A stretch of DNA of 64,000 nt from NCBI GenBank assembly GCA_964059195.1, contig CAXKWD010000006.1:67225073-67289072 (forward strand). The letters are read 5' to 3'. Position 1 is the first letter of the stretch. Each line of letters opens with the position of its first letter. Below are positions 33,561 through 46,623 of this stretch, one piece after another. A program made the translations under genes and the position numbers. The notes beneath the pieces are model-generated. The model searched no databases. It was not told the origin of the DNA and worked only from the letters and a program-made list of their open reading frames with translations. The stretch is from Ectobius pallidus. Taxonomy: Eukaryota > Arthropoda > Insecta > Blattodea > Ectobiidae.

Positions 33561-36500
33561 AAAATGATTAAACGGCTCAAGCCATTAATAAATAACTCTT
33601 CAATGTCAGCAGTCATACATTTCCTTTAATATGAACACAGTCAGAATAAATTTTTTAATGTAAAAATAAAATATCTACCAATACTTGCGATGTTTTTAGT
33701 TTTGTCTATACTCCTTTACCCGGATTATATTTACCAAACTGATCCCCGACTATTCCCGTTTTTCTCCTACCAAAAAGAGAAGTATTTGTGCCTGGGTCGA
33801 CTCTAGCTATTGATTCCCTTCGAGTAGAAATGCTTTCTGGAGTGGCAGGCATCTTCCTCGACCTGCTGCCCTTTTAAGGACACATTCCTAAGTCTGGGTC
33901 ACTTAATTAATACTAGGTATACCAGAGTTTCGATTTTGGTGATTTGACTTTAAAAAATGTTTCTCTTGTACAATTGTATGTCTGTTTATAGAATTTTAAT
34001 TCGCTTATCTCAGGGGCAATAAAGGGACAATGCACTATTCCAACTGTGATACTAGTCAGTAAACAGAAGGACAGGGAATAAATTTATAAATCCGCTTAAA
34101 ATATGTGTGTAAATCCTTCTTCTATCGAAGGACCTGATATCTTACTAACTCGTCTGTTGTCATTGACACGAGCTATAGGCCTATCCGGGCACATTTTTGG
34201 CATGATACGAACACGTTGCTTTATGTCTTTATGTTTGTACGTGTGTCTGCATACATAATACATATTAGTGATAAGTTTAATTATATTCAAACTGAGCAGT
34301 ATAATTTAAGTATTTATGAAATGAAATGAAAAGTAATCAGTCGTATAATATGGCATTCCCATATAGAATGGTATTTTTAAAGAAAAATGCACTTTTATCC
34401 ATTGATCAACACTTCAGAAACCTATAATCAAAATATGTTTAAGGAAACCAACTTCTTATAGGCCTACAACTAATTTGTTATTTTCGGAAATTATGGTTTT
34501 TGATCTACTATATGATTTGCTGATTTAAGTTTATTTATTTATTAAATATATAAATTTAATTAAATCTTACTTCACCCGAAGGTATATTAAGATTAGATCT
34601 ATAATAAATTTGCAATACTACTTACAATATAACTATACAGAATTCTTAAAGTGCCACTACAGGCTGCACAGAATTAGTCACTGTAATAGCCTATTTAAGA
34701 TAATAATCATTAACAAAAATAAATTAACGTTAAAAAAGAGACATAAACATTAACAAAATAGAAATAAACATTAACAAACAATGTTACTCAATCATAATAC
34801 TAAAACATAGGCTTATTGAAACCACATTGTTATAGTACTAGACGAGATTTGTTAGTAAATGTAAAAGAACTCAAAGTAAATCTACTAAATATAAAAAACA
34901 AAGACAGAAATTTGGGTTATCTATTATAAGAAAATTTCCACATTTTCACAATGTAAGAGGAAATTACTTAAAATGTTTTTTGTTTGTTTTTTTTTTTCAA
35001 ACGAATTGGTTACCTTGTATTTGTCATACTTCTGTTCAATCCACTTTCTAGTATTATTTACATGATCACTCTTAATTTTAATTTTAATTTTACATTTAAT
35101 TTCACAGAAACTTTCCCCATTGATTTAAAACTGGCTTGATTTTTAAACTTACGTGATGATTACATATATTAATACAGGAAGTCACCTCTGAAGCGGACAG
35201 TTTTACCTGTCTTGTTATTTATTCAGTATTATCAAGCAGTTAGGTACTGATGATCTTATATCCCTGCCTTTATAAGATTTTTAAGGTGACGAATTTATAC
35301 GTCAGTAGCCGTGAAAAGGATAAACTGCAACCAGCGAATATGATTATGATTATGTTGTATGTCTGCAATAACAGATACATAAAAAGTTGTAGGATTTAAT
35401 ATAATGACGCACCTCTGCGGTAAGTAGTGCAGTAATGAATATTGGAATTCGAGTTTGCACCATAACGCATGACCGTAGAAAATAATATCTGATCTGTTGG
35501 AATTGCTAACTTACTTTCTTAACTTAATTCAAGTTTTTAATACACGTGAATTTGGAAAAAAAAGTGGTATAGCCACATTATTTTAATTTCAGAAAATTTA
35601 GATTTATAATTCAATGATTTAAAACGATGTGTTTTGAACAGTATTCGGTAATATTGTTTAAACTAATAACACTATTTGATCCAATTAGTAGTTGCACATT
35701 TTTAAGAAAGGCGAGTCTCTTGTCATAAGAGCTTCCAACAAACATGAAGTATTTCTGTGACTAATAGTTGTCTGTGTTGCTCCAGAAGTGTGATATTGGG
35801 AGGTATCCAATAAAAATAACATAATATTTTTCTTAAAAAAAGCAATGTGTTATTGTATATGAGATAATTGGTGATAAATTGAAGATTCGAACTTTTTTTT
35901 ATTTGCATAGTATACTGAGAGAAGTAGATGTTATCTTCTCCCTCAGTTTCCTTATGCTTGTCCGGAGTACATTTCTCATGTAAACGTGTCTCGAGCCATT
36001 AAACTCGGTATTTTCAAACGGCAGTTTCTTTCGTCACACACCATGTAGTATTATTGTTCATATACCGGATGTCCATAAGTGAAAAGTGGAGAAGACCATA
36101 GGCCTACATAAAAAATTGCGCGACAAAAAATGCACTGTGGCAATATTCCATGCTCTGGATGACCAATTTCTTAGCAACAGTACTAACCTATACACTTTCT
36201 ACCAAATCTCTTAGGATTAAGCATAGGATAGGAAACACATCTTATAAATATTAGCAATGTCATCTAGTCTAAGCAATTAAAAACAATTAGCACTTTAACT
36301 AAGTTGTTGTGAAGAACTAAATCGTTCATAATTTTGCCAATTATGGCATAATAGAATCAAAGCAATAGAACTGCTTCTCGCAATATTTCATGTTGGAGTT
36401 TTAAGGAGTTTTTCCTTATTAATTAGGTGAATACTGGATCGGAGAGAACTCCCTACAGACGGGTGACAAAACAAACAGATTAACACAGTTCTATTAAGAA

Positions 36501-37620
36501 ACTATATTCTTCTGACGCGAAGAACAGCGAACGTTTGGCAATAGTAATTGTATATTTGTTCATTGCTTCCTCTGCCTTATGATTTAAATAGTTTTTGGAG
36601 CAATAGGCATTTCTTAAAGGAATATTTAAGTAAATAAACTTGATCCATTCTTAATCGAGTCTTCATCTTTAACCCATAGACATTTTTTTTTAGGAAATCT
36701 CATAGTCATGCAGTGTTCAAAGTGTTAAACATGCCTAACGTTTCTTATTATTGGAGTCCTGTTTTGCAAAATACTATAACATTCCATGTGATTTTTATAA
36801 ACACTAAAATTCACTATTTTTAATTGTTATCTTTTATATGTTTGATAGAAACTCCTTACAGTAACTTTTTATAAAATAGGCTATGTATTTAATACCCAAT
36901 ATGAGAATGTGTACCCAATATGAGACAATCTAACGTACAGTTATTTAAACCAAGAGGAAATAACGACACCTTTCAAAACGATTGGCTGAAAATTTACATA
37001 ATAAAATATAAGAACAGAGAAAGAAGAAATGTATCTTCAATATGAGACTTTTGTAACTCTACTTCAACCACATAATATTTTTCCATTATTTTTAAGGTCT
37101 AGGTATACTACACAAAACAAGCAGGTCTCTATATTTGTTGTAAAATGTGCTTCACTCTTCTTGCTGTTGTTAATCTAGTGCTATTGAAATAATGAAACCA
37201 ATAAGATACTCAACATACAACAACATAGTTTGAAATATAAAATTAATAATACATAGCCTAGCTCCAACAAAATTTTCAGTTGCTATTAAATTAATTAAAA
37301 TAATGCAGTACTTGCATTTCTGATTTCACTCTGCTAACTATTAAGAAGAAAGAACATATCTTGACTTGAGGCAAAATTTTGAGACCATATTAAAAGAAGT
37401 GAGATCGGAGAACTATGCCTTTCTTTGTATTGGTCTGGTGTTCCTTCTCACAGAGTCAACTCCATGGTGTTAACACAGGTTAATAAAATAACAACTGTTA
37501 CGTCAGCAGTTCTTTACTCAATCAATTATTATTATTTTCTTATCTAGGAACAGTAATCTTGTTTGTCAACCAAATTTTTAGATGTTTGATTGATTATGCA
37601 TTTTATAGCCATTCGAAGAC
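33561..37620. other. unassigned AT-rich DNA
   Basis: About 4 kb with no supported gene. 34530-34640 (tttatttatttatt...cttacttcaccc) may be a minus-strand LINE 3' end. The motif caatatgaga occurs three times between 36895 and 37045. Confidence 0.45.
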
Positions 37621-37625
37621 ATGTA

Positions 37626-37662
37626 AATAATAATAATAGTAATAATAATAATAATAAAAAAA
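37626..37662. repeat. (AAT)n microsatellite
   Basis: aataataataatagtaataat... with interruptions, ending in a short poly-A. Confidence 0.85.
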
Positions 37663-37664
37663 AT

Positions 37665-39767
37665 AACATCAACTGATGATTTTACGTAGTTTCACCATTA
37701 TGTCTTTTAATTATGGTTAATGATAATGGAATTACACTCTTGCATGCTTATAAATTCTTCTAATGTTAATACTAGCAATTTCGGTAAATGATTTTCTTGT
37801 GCGCAGATGGGAGACAAGCTGTGGCAAATAGAAAAGAGGTGACGATGAATATTTCATGAGGTTGTTTCCGAAATCGTGCTCTCTATGCTGACATGATTGG
37901 CACGGCCCCTTGGGACTAGGCACCGCGCTCATCATATCAGTCAGTGTGTGTCTTCTATACATTATGCATGGATACTTTACAATACAAAAATTCTGAGTGT
38001 TGGTAAACGTGAGGGCCCTGTTGGACTGCTTGTCAATGATATGTTGATAAAAATGAATTCTCCAGGCGCTCAGCAAATTGGACTAAATATTTGTTTTCCA
38101 CTGTATTCATTTCTGTCTTCTGTACGTCATTTGAATATTTTAACATTGGTACCTTGGAGTTGTAGTAGAGCCTAATAGTTAACACATTTAATTAAAATTG
38201 AGATATACGAATTCGCCAGTGTTATTTAAAACGTAAAGATGAGACAAACCCTTTATTTATCAAGCTGATTTATATGGAAATCACTAAGATTCACTATTGC
38301 CATCTGACTTTCAGAACGTTAACTAAGTTGTCGGCAGAAACAACGTTAGAGCTGAAAGCTGTTATAGTCGTCTCTATCATCGTCCCCAGAAGTACAGTCT
38401 TTAAAGTGTTGTTTGTTTAATGCAAGAGGGACACACTCGTGAATAGCCGCGGGTTGAAGTGTTGTCATGTCTCAGTTGGGAACGAGAATCAAAGAAACGC
38501 CAATATTTTGTATATATTACTATTTCTATTAGATTGACTTAGCAACAGAGTCTGCCACCTGCTTCGATTTGAGAGTGAAAACTACTGTTTACCCTCCATA
38601 AACAATAATATAATCCGGCAGACCGCAAAAGAAAATGCCGATGTTTGACTCGCCGAGTGGGGACATTGATAACGAGAGCACTACATATAAGTAAATTTGC
38701 CAAGTAGAAAACCTATGTTCTTCAAGAGAGAGACATATCGTCAAATAAATAATTTATGAAATTATCTTTTCCTCTATTATTTCATCTAAGATGGGCAAGA
38801 ATGAGGCTTCACTATGAAGCAAATGCACGATCAAATACAAATAACCCGCCGACTCCTCACTCCTACAGCAGACATCAATGCTAGTGTTACATGAGTGAAC
38901 ATGAAATTATGAGAAGCTAAAGTAACCGCAGTACTATGAAAAAAATCCCTTTGGTGCCCCTTGGGCCACTACAACTCCCACTTGGATCGTTGTGGGATTT
39001 AATTTCAAATTCCTGCTGAGAAGGCTGCGTTTGAGCATCTACTCTATTTAGAACACTAATTAATATTGTTTGGACCTTATCACCTTAGAATGATTTTCAA
39101 AGAAAGTATAAGTGGTAGCCGGCGGGTGATATGTGTGGATGTTCTGACGTGGAGGAATAAGAAGTGCCGGTATTATGGCTTTTACCACATGGATTAATGA
39201 TCTTTTTTTCTTGATCCAATATCGCTAGGATTCAGAAAAGTAAGACCAAGTCATCCGAAGTGAAAGTCGAAAAACAGGAAATCCATAACCAAACTTTTCC
39301 TTATTACTTTAGGCTTAGTCATCACATGTTGGGAAGTTAATGCGTTATTTAATATAATACCAGGAAGGCACTTTACCATGGAAGTAACTATTTTAAAGCA
39401 ATTTTATATATATTAGGCCTACAAAGGGTTAAATTCTACCTTTGTTATCGCAAGATTTGAAAGGACTGTGGTAGTCTTAAAAAAGTATTTATGTAAAAAC
39501 CATGCTAATTTTGCTACCATGCTGTTAGATTTTCTATGAGCTCTCAAAAACTCTCTTTCTTTAAAATATTTTATATAATCTTGTAATTTGTATTTGCTCA
39601 AAGGCGGCGCCAAAGGTGGGCTTGGATTGACCATGGACCACCCTTTGGCATACCTTCGCTTTATAAAGAATTGATGATGAGAGAGTAGAGAATAGTGCCA
39701 ATCATGGCCTAGCTGCCACAATCCGGTAAATTAATTATACTTTTTATAACTAATATAGGTTATTACA
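37665..39767. other. unassigned DNA
   Basis: No supported gene. Frames of 90-115 codons (37732-38076 minus, 39419-39721 minus) lack motifs and overlap frames on the other strand. Confidence 0.45.
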
Positions 39768-39781
39768 TAGGCCTACCTATA

Positions 39782-40302
39782 TGTATGTATTTGGCCCCTG
39801 AAGGGGAAGGCGGGTTGGGACTACCCTAAGCACTTCAGCCTTGTGGCTCATTGTGCCAACCTCCGGAATGGAATGATTTGCAAGCCCAACGGTCCTTCGA
39901 CAACAGACCCCACCGCGAGCCCCCACGGAACTCCCCTACATCCAACAGATACCTCTACCATGCCACGTGTGCCGCTGCCTCGGTACCTCTTATAGAGCCC
40001 CCAGGTTGGCAGCACATCAGCCAGCAACTTCAGGACCACAAGCCACGGGGAGGACGGGAGAGGCCCACAGCAGGTGCTGGGGGCGAGGGTATACCGGAAA
40101 CGGGATGATTATGAGGGGGAGTTTGAAGATGAAATGGAGAGTGTTGGTGGAATGAGAGGGGGAAACGGGAGGATCCCCGAGAAAAACCCCCAAAGGTCAC
40201 GGCTTCGTCCACCACGAATGACACGCCCGCCAGGCCCGGGGATTGAACCCGGGACCGCTAGCATGCCAGGCCCACGCGCTAAGCATGAGCCACCGCGACG
40301 GC
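39782..40302 (-). mobile_element. tRNA-derived SINE, 521 bp, minus strand
   Basis: Bounded by a 14-bp target duplication taggcctacctata (39768-39781 and 40303-40316). On the minus strand it starts with a tRNA-like head: gtggctcatgcttagcgc (A box side) and cccgggttcaatcccc (B box). A long GC-rich body follows, very different from the AT-rich surroundings. Open frames on both strands here are by-products of the GC-rich body. Confidence 0.9.
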
Positions 40303-40316
40303 TAGGCCTACCTATA

Positions 40317-42441
40317 AGGTATACAAAGAATTTTTCGCTCCGGTGTCATTAATTTGCCTACCGTTGAATTATAATTATTGTTTTGGCTAATAAGTTATAT
40401 TAAAACTAGAATGTTATATTTTAAAGTCAAACAGAACATTTCGTTTCAATACTTCGATCCAAAGCCCCATAACTGATTCATTCAATGAACAGTAAACAAT
40501 GAAGAAAAACATATCTGCTAGCGATTATGCTCAACCTTGGAACTATAATTATTGTTAAATCTGTAAAAAACTTTAATGTGAATAACATTATATTTCATTT
40601 CAAACACTCTTTACTTATTTATGTGCCATTGACGGATTGTTAGCAGCTTGAAGGTGGTTTCGCTGACTGTCTGTCATAGCCTACATGTAACTTGATTATT
40701 TTCCAGTGCATTCTGTGAAATCAGCATATACGTTTAAGGTTTTTGTAATTTGATTATAAACGAACCTAATTACTAAATTCCGTTTTCTTTCTGGCATCTG
40801 TCAAGAAGGGGGAAAATGCGAAATTGCTCTGAAGCATTAGGATTGGCTCCCGAGGACATAGGTTAAAATTCAGTATGTACATCTTGATAACAACCAACAT
40901 GCAGCCCGAGTAAAAATTATAAAAATTAAAGTACAAGTTGAACACAATGTATTAACATTAGTGAAATTAAAGCATTCTGCAAAATTCAAGATCAATCATG
41001 TCATAGTTTTGTGTGTGTATTGTGGCTGAGTAGACGTACTACGCACTAGAAAATAATTTAAAATAATCGTACCATTACGAATCTATCTAAATTTTAGCTA
41101 ACACGAATTGTTGGTAGAGATAGTTAAGTTACATTGCTTATCCTTCCAAATTACAATGCAAAATATTTAACATACGTTAGGATGACAAAAATTTAATTAA
41201 ATTATCCATCAATTTAGAGACATAAAATTTAATACAAATGCCCACCTTTGCATTCTTCTGGCCCATCTGCAGAAAATATTCTGGCGTCGCCAGTGTATCT
41301 ACCATTAAAAGGCCCATGCTATTCTGAATCTGTTGGAACCCAGATGGCTTGGGCACATTATTTTCAATTAAATGGATAAAAAATGGGTCAATTAGAGCAG
41401 TAGAAGCGAAAAGGACGTTTGTTTGTCATATTACAGACAAAGAATTGGAAAGTCCGCTTTAAGGTCAAATCTGATTCTTTAGTCTTTAGATACAAGAATA
41501 AAGAACTTTCTTTTGCGGGATTCCGAAAAGCAATCATTGTTATCTCAGGGGGGTGGCAACATTTAATGCCAGCCAAGACCGAGAGGTAATTGTTTCGGGA
41601 GGTGATGGTACTATTGCTTCTATTGGTCCAAAGAAGATAGCCCGAGAGGGTGAGAGAGAGTGGAAGAGAGGAAGCAACGATTTCCGGAGGTCTGTGTGCA
41701 ATAAAGCTATATCTGGGAAGGAGTTCGCCATCCAGTACGGGCTATTGGATATCTGCTAGAGAGGTTTTCTTGTTTCGTTTCATTCTTTTTAACTTCCTTG
41801 ACGTGGCTGGTGCTTGTTCTTCTCGCCCGCAAAACATTTAAATCCCCGCTAGGTAGCCTACTTCTCTAAACCACCTTGTTCAAAGTCTATCCACAACCAG
41901 ATTCTGCCTCAAAGCGCTTTAGATATTTCAAGGATTGATTAAGACAATATAATGATATCGAGTAAATTTACTTTAAACCGGGAAAACTTTGCAACAAACT
42001 TCATGAATGCAAAACTGTACAACTGAGTCATAATAAAGTGGAATGTAATATTTTTATGTAAAGCAGTAGACCTACTGGTAATTTGTACTGCAGGTATTAA
42101 TTTTGTGGTATGTATTAATAAATAATTTCCTAGAATATGTATAGGCCTACCTAGGAGAATCAACGGAAGCGTAAGATGACAAATTATCATTTTTACAATA
42201 TTTTCGTTTATGAAATTTCTATTCATAATTCTTTTAAAAAAAGCTTTGTTTATCACAAATTTTTAGGTCATCTGACCCCTCTAATCGCGATTTTTATTGC
42301 CATTTTTAAAGTGCTTCGTAATGTACCGCTGTGTAAGCACTGTTCACAATGTATGTTGAAGTTTTCTTGTGTGCAATAATATGTAAAACTTCTTTTCGAG
42401 TTTGCAGCAAGGTGAGATTTTGGCGTTTTGCAATGTTTCAG
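40317..42441. other. unassigned DNA
   Basis: AT-rich. A GC-richer stretch at 41540-41860 has overlapping short frames on both strands but no recognisable motif. Confidence 0.45.
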
Positions 42442-42547
42442 AAGCCGATGCTGCCTTCACCCTCAGGGATCCTTCAGAAATTCTACAGCTTCACCGTTCT
42501 TTGAAGAAGGTTGCCCATCGGACAATATCATCCACTGGTTTAAAATG
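42442..42547 (+). CDS. candidate internal exon of an unknown host gene
   Basis: A 106-nt segment of higher GC content preceded by a pyrimidine-leaning tract ending tgtttcag and followed by gtgagtacc, a near-consensus donor. Two of the three forward frames are open: one reads ADAAFTLRDPSEILQLHRSL..., the other ends in HWFKM. I recognise neither. No partner exon was found in the window. An upstream acceptor at ttgcag (about 42407) is possible instead. Confidence 0.25.
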
Positions 42548-43614
42548 GTGAGTACCGTATTTATTGTTCGATTCCTCTAATGGGTACCCGTATTTCAAAA
42601 TATGGCTCTATAATATGTAGGGTGCAATACCATATAAAACCAAATTTTATCTCATATTCATATCGAACTTAATTTAAACAGCAGTAATCCGGAATAACAT
42701 TAGTTTATATGTTTACTGACTCAGTTTGAAAGTATAATTTCATATTCTTTTACATGTTAAGATTTCAATATTCATAACTACTATCTATTAATAATATTAA
42801 TAATATCATACGACCTATTTTCATTTATTTATTGCTTAGTTATATCTGTAAACTATTCACAGTACTTCAAATTTCAAATTAAGCCAAATCATTTCTCATT
42901 GCTTTATCGTCCAATTTTCGTCCTGTAGGCCTACTTTGTATAATGGGCATGTATATATTTTAGTCGAAGTACAAATTTTTGGAATGTTTGAGTTTGTGGA
43001 ACTGGGGACTCGCTTATTGGCCTAACTACCCTTCTGAGAATTAATTCTACATGAAAATTTTATGAATAAAAATATTAGGTATTTGTATGGGCTACACAAA
43101 AGAGAAATAAATGCAAAGAAAATAATTAGAACATTTTTTTGTAAGTCGCTAGGAACATGCTTTGTTCTCTATAGATTTCAGTAAAAGTGACAGAAAGTCT
43201 CCTATCTTAATCGTGTCTCATGGCCGAAAGATCATGCCCCCAAGCCATTTTAATATGCCTTTTCGTTTTCAAGATTCGCTGTTCACTAACCAACACACAT
43301 AGAGTAAGCCTATTTGTTTCGGAAAATATTATTTTTGTATTTTTGCTGAAATCCCGATATCGAATTTCATAGAGGAACTCAATATTCCTCTGCCTATCCA
43401 TCGGCCTATAGAACCTATGGTACGGCTGGAGGAAGTAAACGTGTATTTAACCCACGAAACAAAATATTGATGTAACTAATGTAAAAAGAAAATATTTCAT
43501 CATAAAATATTGAAATACACCGAAGCGGATTGAATATAAACGTAAAAGTATCTTTAATTTTTTTCTTATTATTTTTAACTTATTTGTAGCTTTCTTGAAT
43601 TAGTGGTTTCATAA
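42548..43614. other. unassigned AT-rich DNA
   Basis: Nothing supported. Intronic if 42442-42547 is an exon. Confidence 0.4.
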
Positions 43615-43876
43615 TTCGCGGATGCGCGGGCAAAGAGAGTTAAGTCCACTTTTTTGTTACTGAGAATTAGAGTGACTTAACACACTTTACCCGCCCAACA
43701 TCGCTTTAGAGATGGATAAACGCATGAGGCACACATCCATAACTACCGTACGTTTTTTAATATGACTTTCTGAACTTAACACAAATGTAGAGAACATTTT
43801 TATCTATAACTCTATGGATATATCTCAATTTTTGAGGATGGTGGACTTAACTCTCTTTGCCCTCGCACCCACGAAT
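43615..43876. mobile_element. MITE, copy 1 (pair with 55630-55888)
   Basis: About 262 bp with TIRs: gcgcgggcaaagagagttaa at the left and its near-complement at the right, where ttaactctctttgccc is the inner part. It has about 85% identity by eye to the 55.6-kb copy. A gttaagtc/gacttaac motif occurs four times, within and just inside the TIRs. It has no coding capacity. The target duplication could not be fixed, because flanking aattcg/cgaatt is itself inverted. Confidence 0.85.
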
Positions 43877-45010
43877 TTCAAATGTTATTTTTATTTGCTG
43901 CTGGTAAAAAGAGAGTTTCGCTTTTGGAAGTGTGAGTGACTTCTTAACTCGACGCATGCGTCTAATAACTCCGTATTACGAGTCTTATGTCCGCGCTCTC
44001 AGTCCGATTTTATTTTATTTATTTAATTATTTATTTATTTTATTTGGTAACTTTATTGTATATAATACATTACAGTTTTGCTAATTACTGTAGAAATAAA
44101 ATAACTTGACACTTGTTTCCGGGGTTCTGCCCAGCGCCAGTCCCGGTTGTATTACAGATTAGTTAACATTGATTCTTATATTCTAAGATCAGAGTGTCTT
44201 TTCCTCTTTAGTCTTCTGAGTTGTGGGTCTGGTGGATAAGTTAGCTGTTATTTCCTGCATTGCCCTTAAGCGATTTTCAAATTATCCATCCATTCATTAG
44301 GCCTACTTCATTCATCCTTTTACCACTTACCACTCTCGCTATTCTTTTTTTATCTTTTTTCGTACAGTAGGTTACTTGATTTCATGGAAATTTGGTTGTT
44401 TTAATAAAACGAAATGCCAAAAAGTATTTTTAAATATAGAAAGAACCTTTTTAATATTTCTTGTAAATCTCGTGGAACTCGCAATCTTATACAAGGTAAT
44501 TTTACCCCTCATATCAGCAGCTATTTAATTTTCTCATCAATTGGGTTGGCATTTTTTTACAACTTTGACTTTTTTCCGGATAATGGTTATCTACTATACA
44601 GTATATATTTGGTGAAATTCGCAATTGAATAACTCTGGAACTATAGGCCTATATAGATGCATTTTAAAGGACTTGAATTTTCAGTTATGTTTATTACCTC
44701 TTTATGTATATTTCGAGGTATGAAATATTTATTCTGAAGGATGTCAATTCCTTACATTCGTACAACTTTCTTAACGTATTATTAGTCCTGACAGCATTTT
44801 AGATTTTCCTTTGAAAATAAAGTGAACTGATTATGTAAACCAAGATACCGACATCATTGAATAGAGGACCCATTAATTTATCTCTTATTCTGTAGGTTTT
44901 ATCTAGAATTTTAATACATTCCAATATTTTTATTTGTTTACAAAAAATATTAAATATTAATATCGCTCACCAATATATCGGGGCATTGTACGAAAGTTAA
45001 TTAGATGATG
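43877..45010. other. unassigned AT-rich DNA
   Basis: 44020-44110 (tttatttatttaattattt...) may be a LINE tail on the minus strand. No gene seen. Confidence 0.4.
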
Positions 45011-45015
45011 TGGAT

Positions 45016-45300
45016 TTTTCTTTCTTTCTTTCTTTCTTTCATTACCTGAGTTTCACCTCTCCCTTTTAGGGACATTTAAGCCGCCAGGACCTTACAGGGC
45101 AGCGACCTGTCGGGAGAGGGATTATCTTTCGATCACATAAATACTTTTTTACCAGACAAGGACATGGAGGGCCTCCCCGGATGAGTGATAAGCCCAATGC
45201 CGGGGCCACCTCCGAGACAACACGGAACACATAGGACGAGACACACCATTTACACACACACTCATCCCAAACAAGGCGAGGATGGGATGAAGATTATAAT
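45016..45300. repeat. (TTTC)n tract followed by a GC-richer probable repeat
   Basis: A tttc microsatellite (about 45018-45041) abuts 260 bp with composition unlike its surroundings, including gggcctccccgg and caatgccggggccacctcc. It resembles a SINE or LINE fragment; no boxes or duplication were found. Confidence 0.35.
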
Positions 45301-46102
45301 AACGGCCAGATTTTTCAAATTGATTTTAAATGCAGAAGTGTTGAAATTATAAGTTTTTCCAGTCTCTCCTCCAAGATCTCTTGAGTTTCTGCTTATAGTT
45401 AAGGATATTGGAAGATTATTGATTGAGCTGTAAAATACAGAAATACGACCAGCGATATTTCACACTGTCCGGGTTCAGGAATCATGAAGATGCGGTACAT
45501 GCACATATAACTCACCGCCCGTGGAGAGCACACTCTCAGTGAAGCCAGTAAATTGTGAAGTCCATTACTTAGAGTCCACTATGTTATGAATTACGATTTA
45601 CATGGGACTATGTTTGTCCTGGCATAAATCTATGTGTCCGATTCCTCGATAGCAGACTGCGTTGCACTACAATAATGCGATTCAGAAATGCTTTATATTT
45701 TACAAGGTGGGTTGTTTTATGAGACAATAAAATTTAATAGCAATGGCTCGACTCTCGTATTGTGGATAGCACCTATCATTGGTAACAATACTTTATAGAA
45801 GGAATAGTATCTGTCTATAAGCTAGAACTCTTGAGATTAATGTTGCCATTGACAAATGTGTTCATTATTTTCTATTATATGTTTATGTTCTTAATTGTTC
45901 CAATATATTTTCGCGACATTGGAAGTGTTGTGGGCTACTATTGCTGTTTTCTTTCATTGAGTTCGGTTTATGTGGATGCTATGCTTCTGTTCTACTATCA
46001 ACAAATACACTCAAATTTCTCGTGTCCTTACATTGTCAGTTATAATGTAACGACACGAGAATAGAATCATCAATTCATCAGAAACAAAAAAAATGGTATT
46101 AA
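45301..46102. other. unassigned DNA
   Basis: The 77-codon hydrophobic frame at 45831-46064 is low-complexity and not supported as a gene. Confidence 0.4.
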
Positions 46103-46140
46103 GGACCTGAAGATAGCTGAATAGCCGAAATATATCGTCC
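46103..46140 (+). ncRNA. hammerhead-ribozyme-like motif, Penelope-type remnant
   Basis: 38 nt with the linear order of a short-stem-III hammerhead: GGAC (46103-46106), CTGAAGA core, hairpin gctgaatagc, GAAA (46127-46130), palindromic tatat, then TC at the expected cleavage position followed by GTCC, which pairs with the initial GGAC. One unpaired T and an A/C mismatch weaken stem II. Hammerheads of this form are known from Penelope-like retroelements. No Penelope coding sequence was found nearby, so this is an isolated remnant and activity is doubtful. Confidence 0.5.
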
Positions 46141-46621
46141 AGCCCAATATTGGAACTACAAATTTAAAGATTTTAAAATGTTTATGTAATCATGTTTAAT
46201 ATAATTATGTTTTTTTATGTTGACGACTGTAAATTTTAGAGATGTACGAGACTTAGCTGATGCAATACTAAATAACTTTTTACAAATGAAAATAGCGAGG
46301 GAATAGGTGGAATATTTTATACGCGCATTATACAATATAATTATATCCCTCATGGGCAAAATATGAAATTTATCAACAATAGAAAATATGCTGGCTAATA
46401 TATATTGAAAGTATATTTAAAACGATAGCTATGATCTTTCGCGTGCTGTTTCATTTGCTGATCTCAAGGTTTCAAGGTAGTTCCTTGTTCGATAATAATT
46501 AATACCATACTAGTGTTAACTTATAATGGAAATCTGTATCGAAATGGTTATCATTAAGTCACATGCAATAAGTAGTTTATTACAGTATGGTCGAAAAAAT
46601 TAAAAACCGGTATCTTTAAGA
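46141..46621. other. unassigned AT-rich DNA
   Basis: No supported gene or repeat. Confidence 0.4.
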
Positions 46622-46623
46622 TA

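Noticed and set aside
37732..38175. Overlapping frames of 92-114 codons on both strands
   Set aside because: No motif, no consistent codon pattern; mutually overlapping frames argue for chance.
41540..41860. GC-richer segment with GGDGT, reminiscent of kinase folds
   Set aside because: Too short, one isolated motif, frames open on both strands.
45831..46064. 77-codon hydrophobic frame, possible membrane protein
   Set aside because: AT-rich composition alone yields Phe/Ile/Tyr-rich frames; no splice sites, homology motif or start context.
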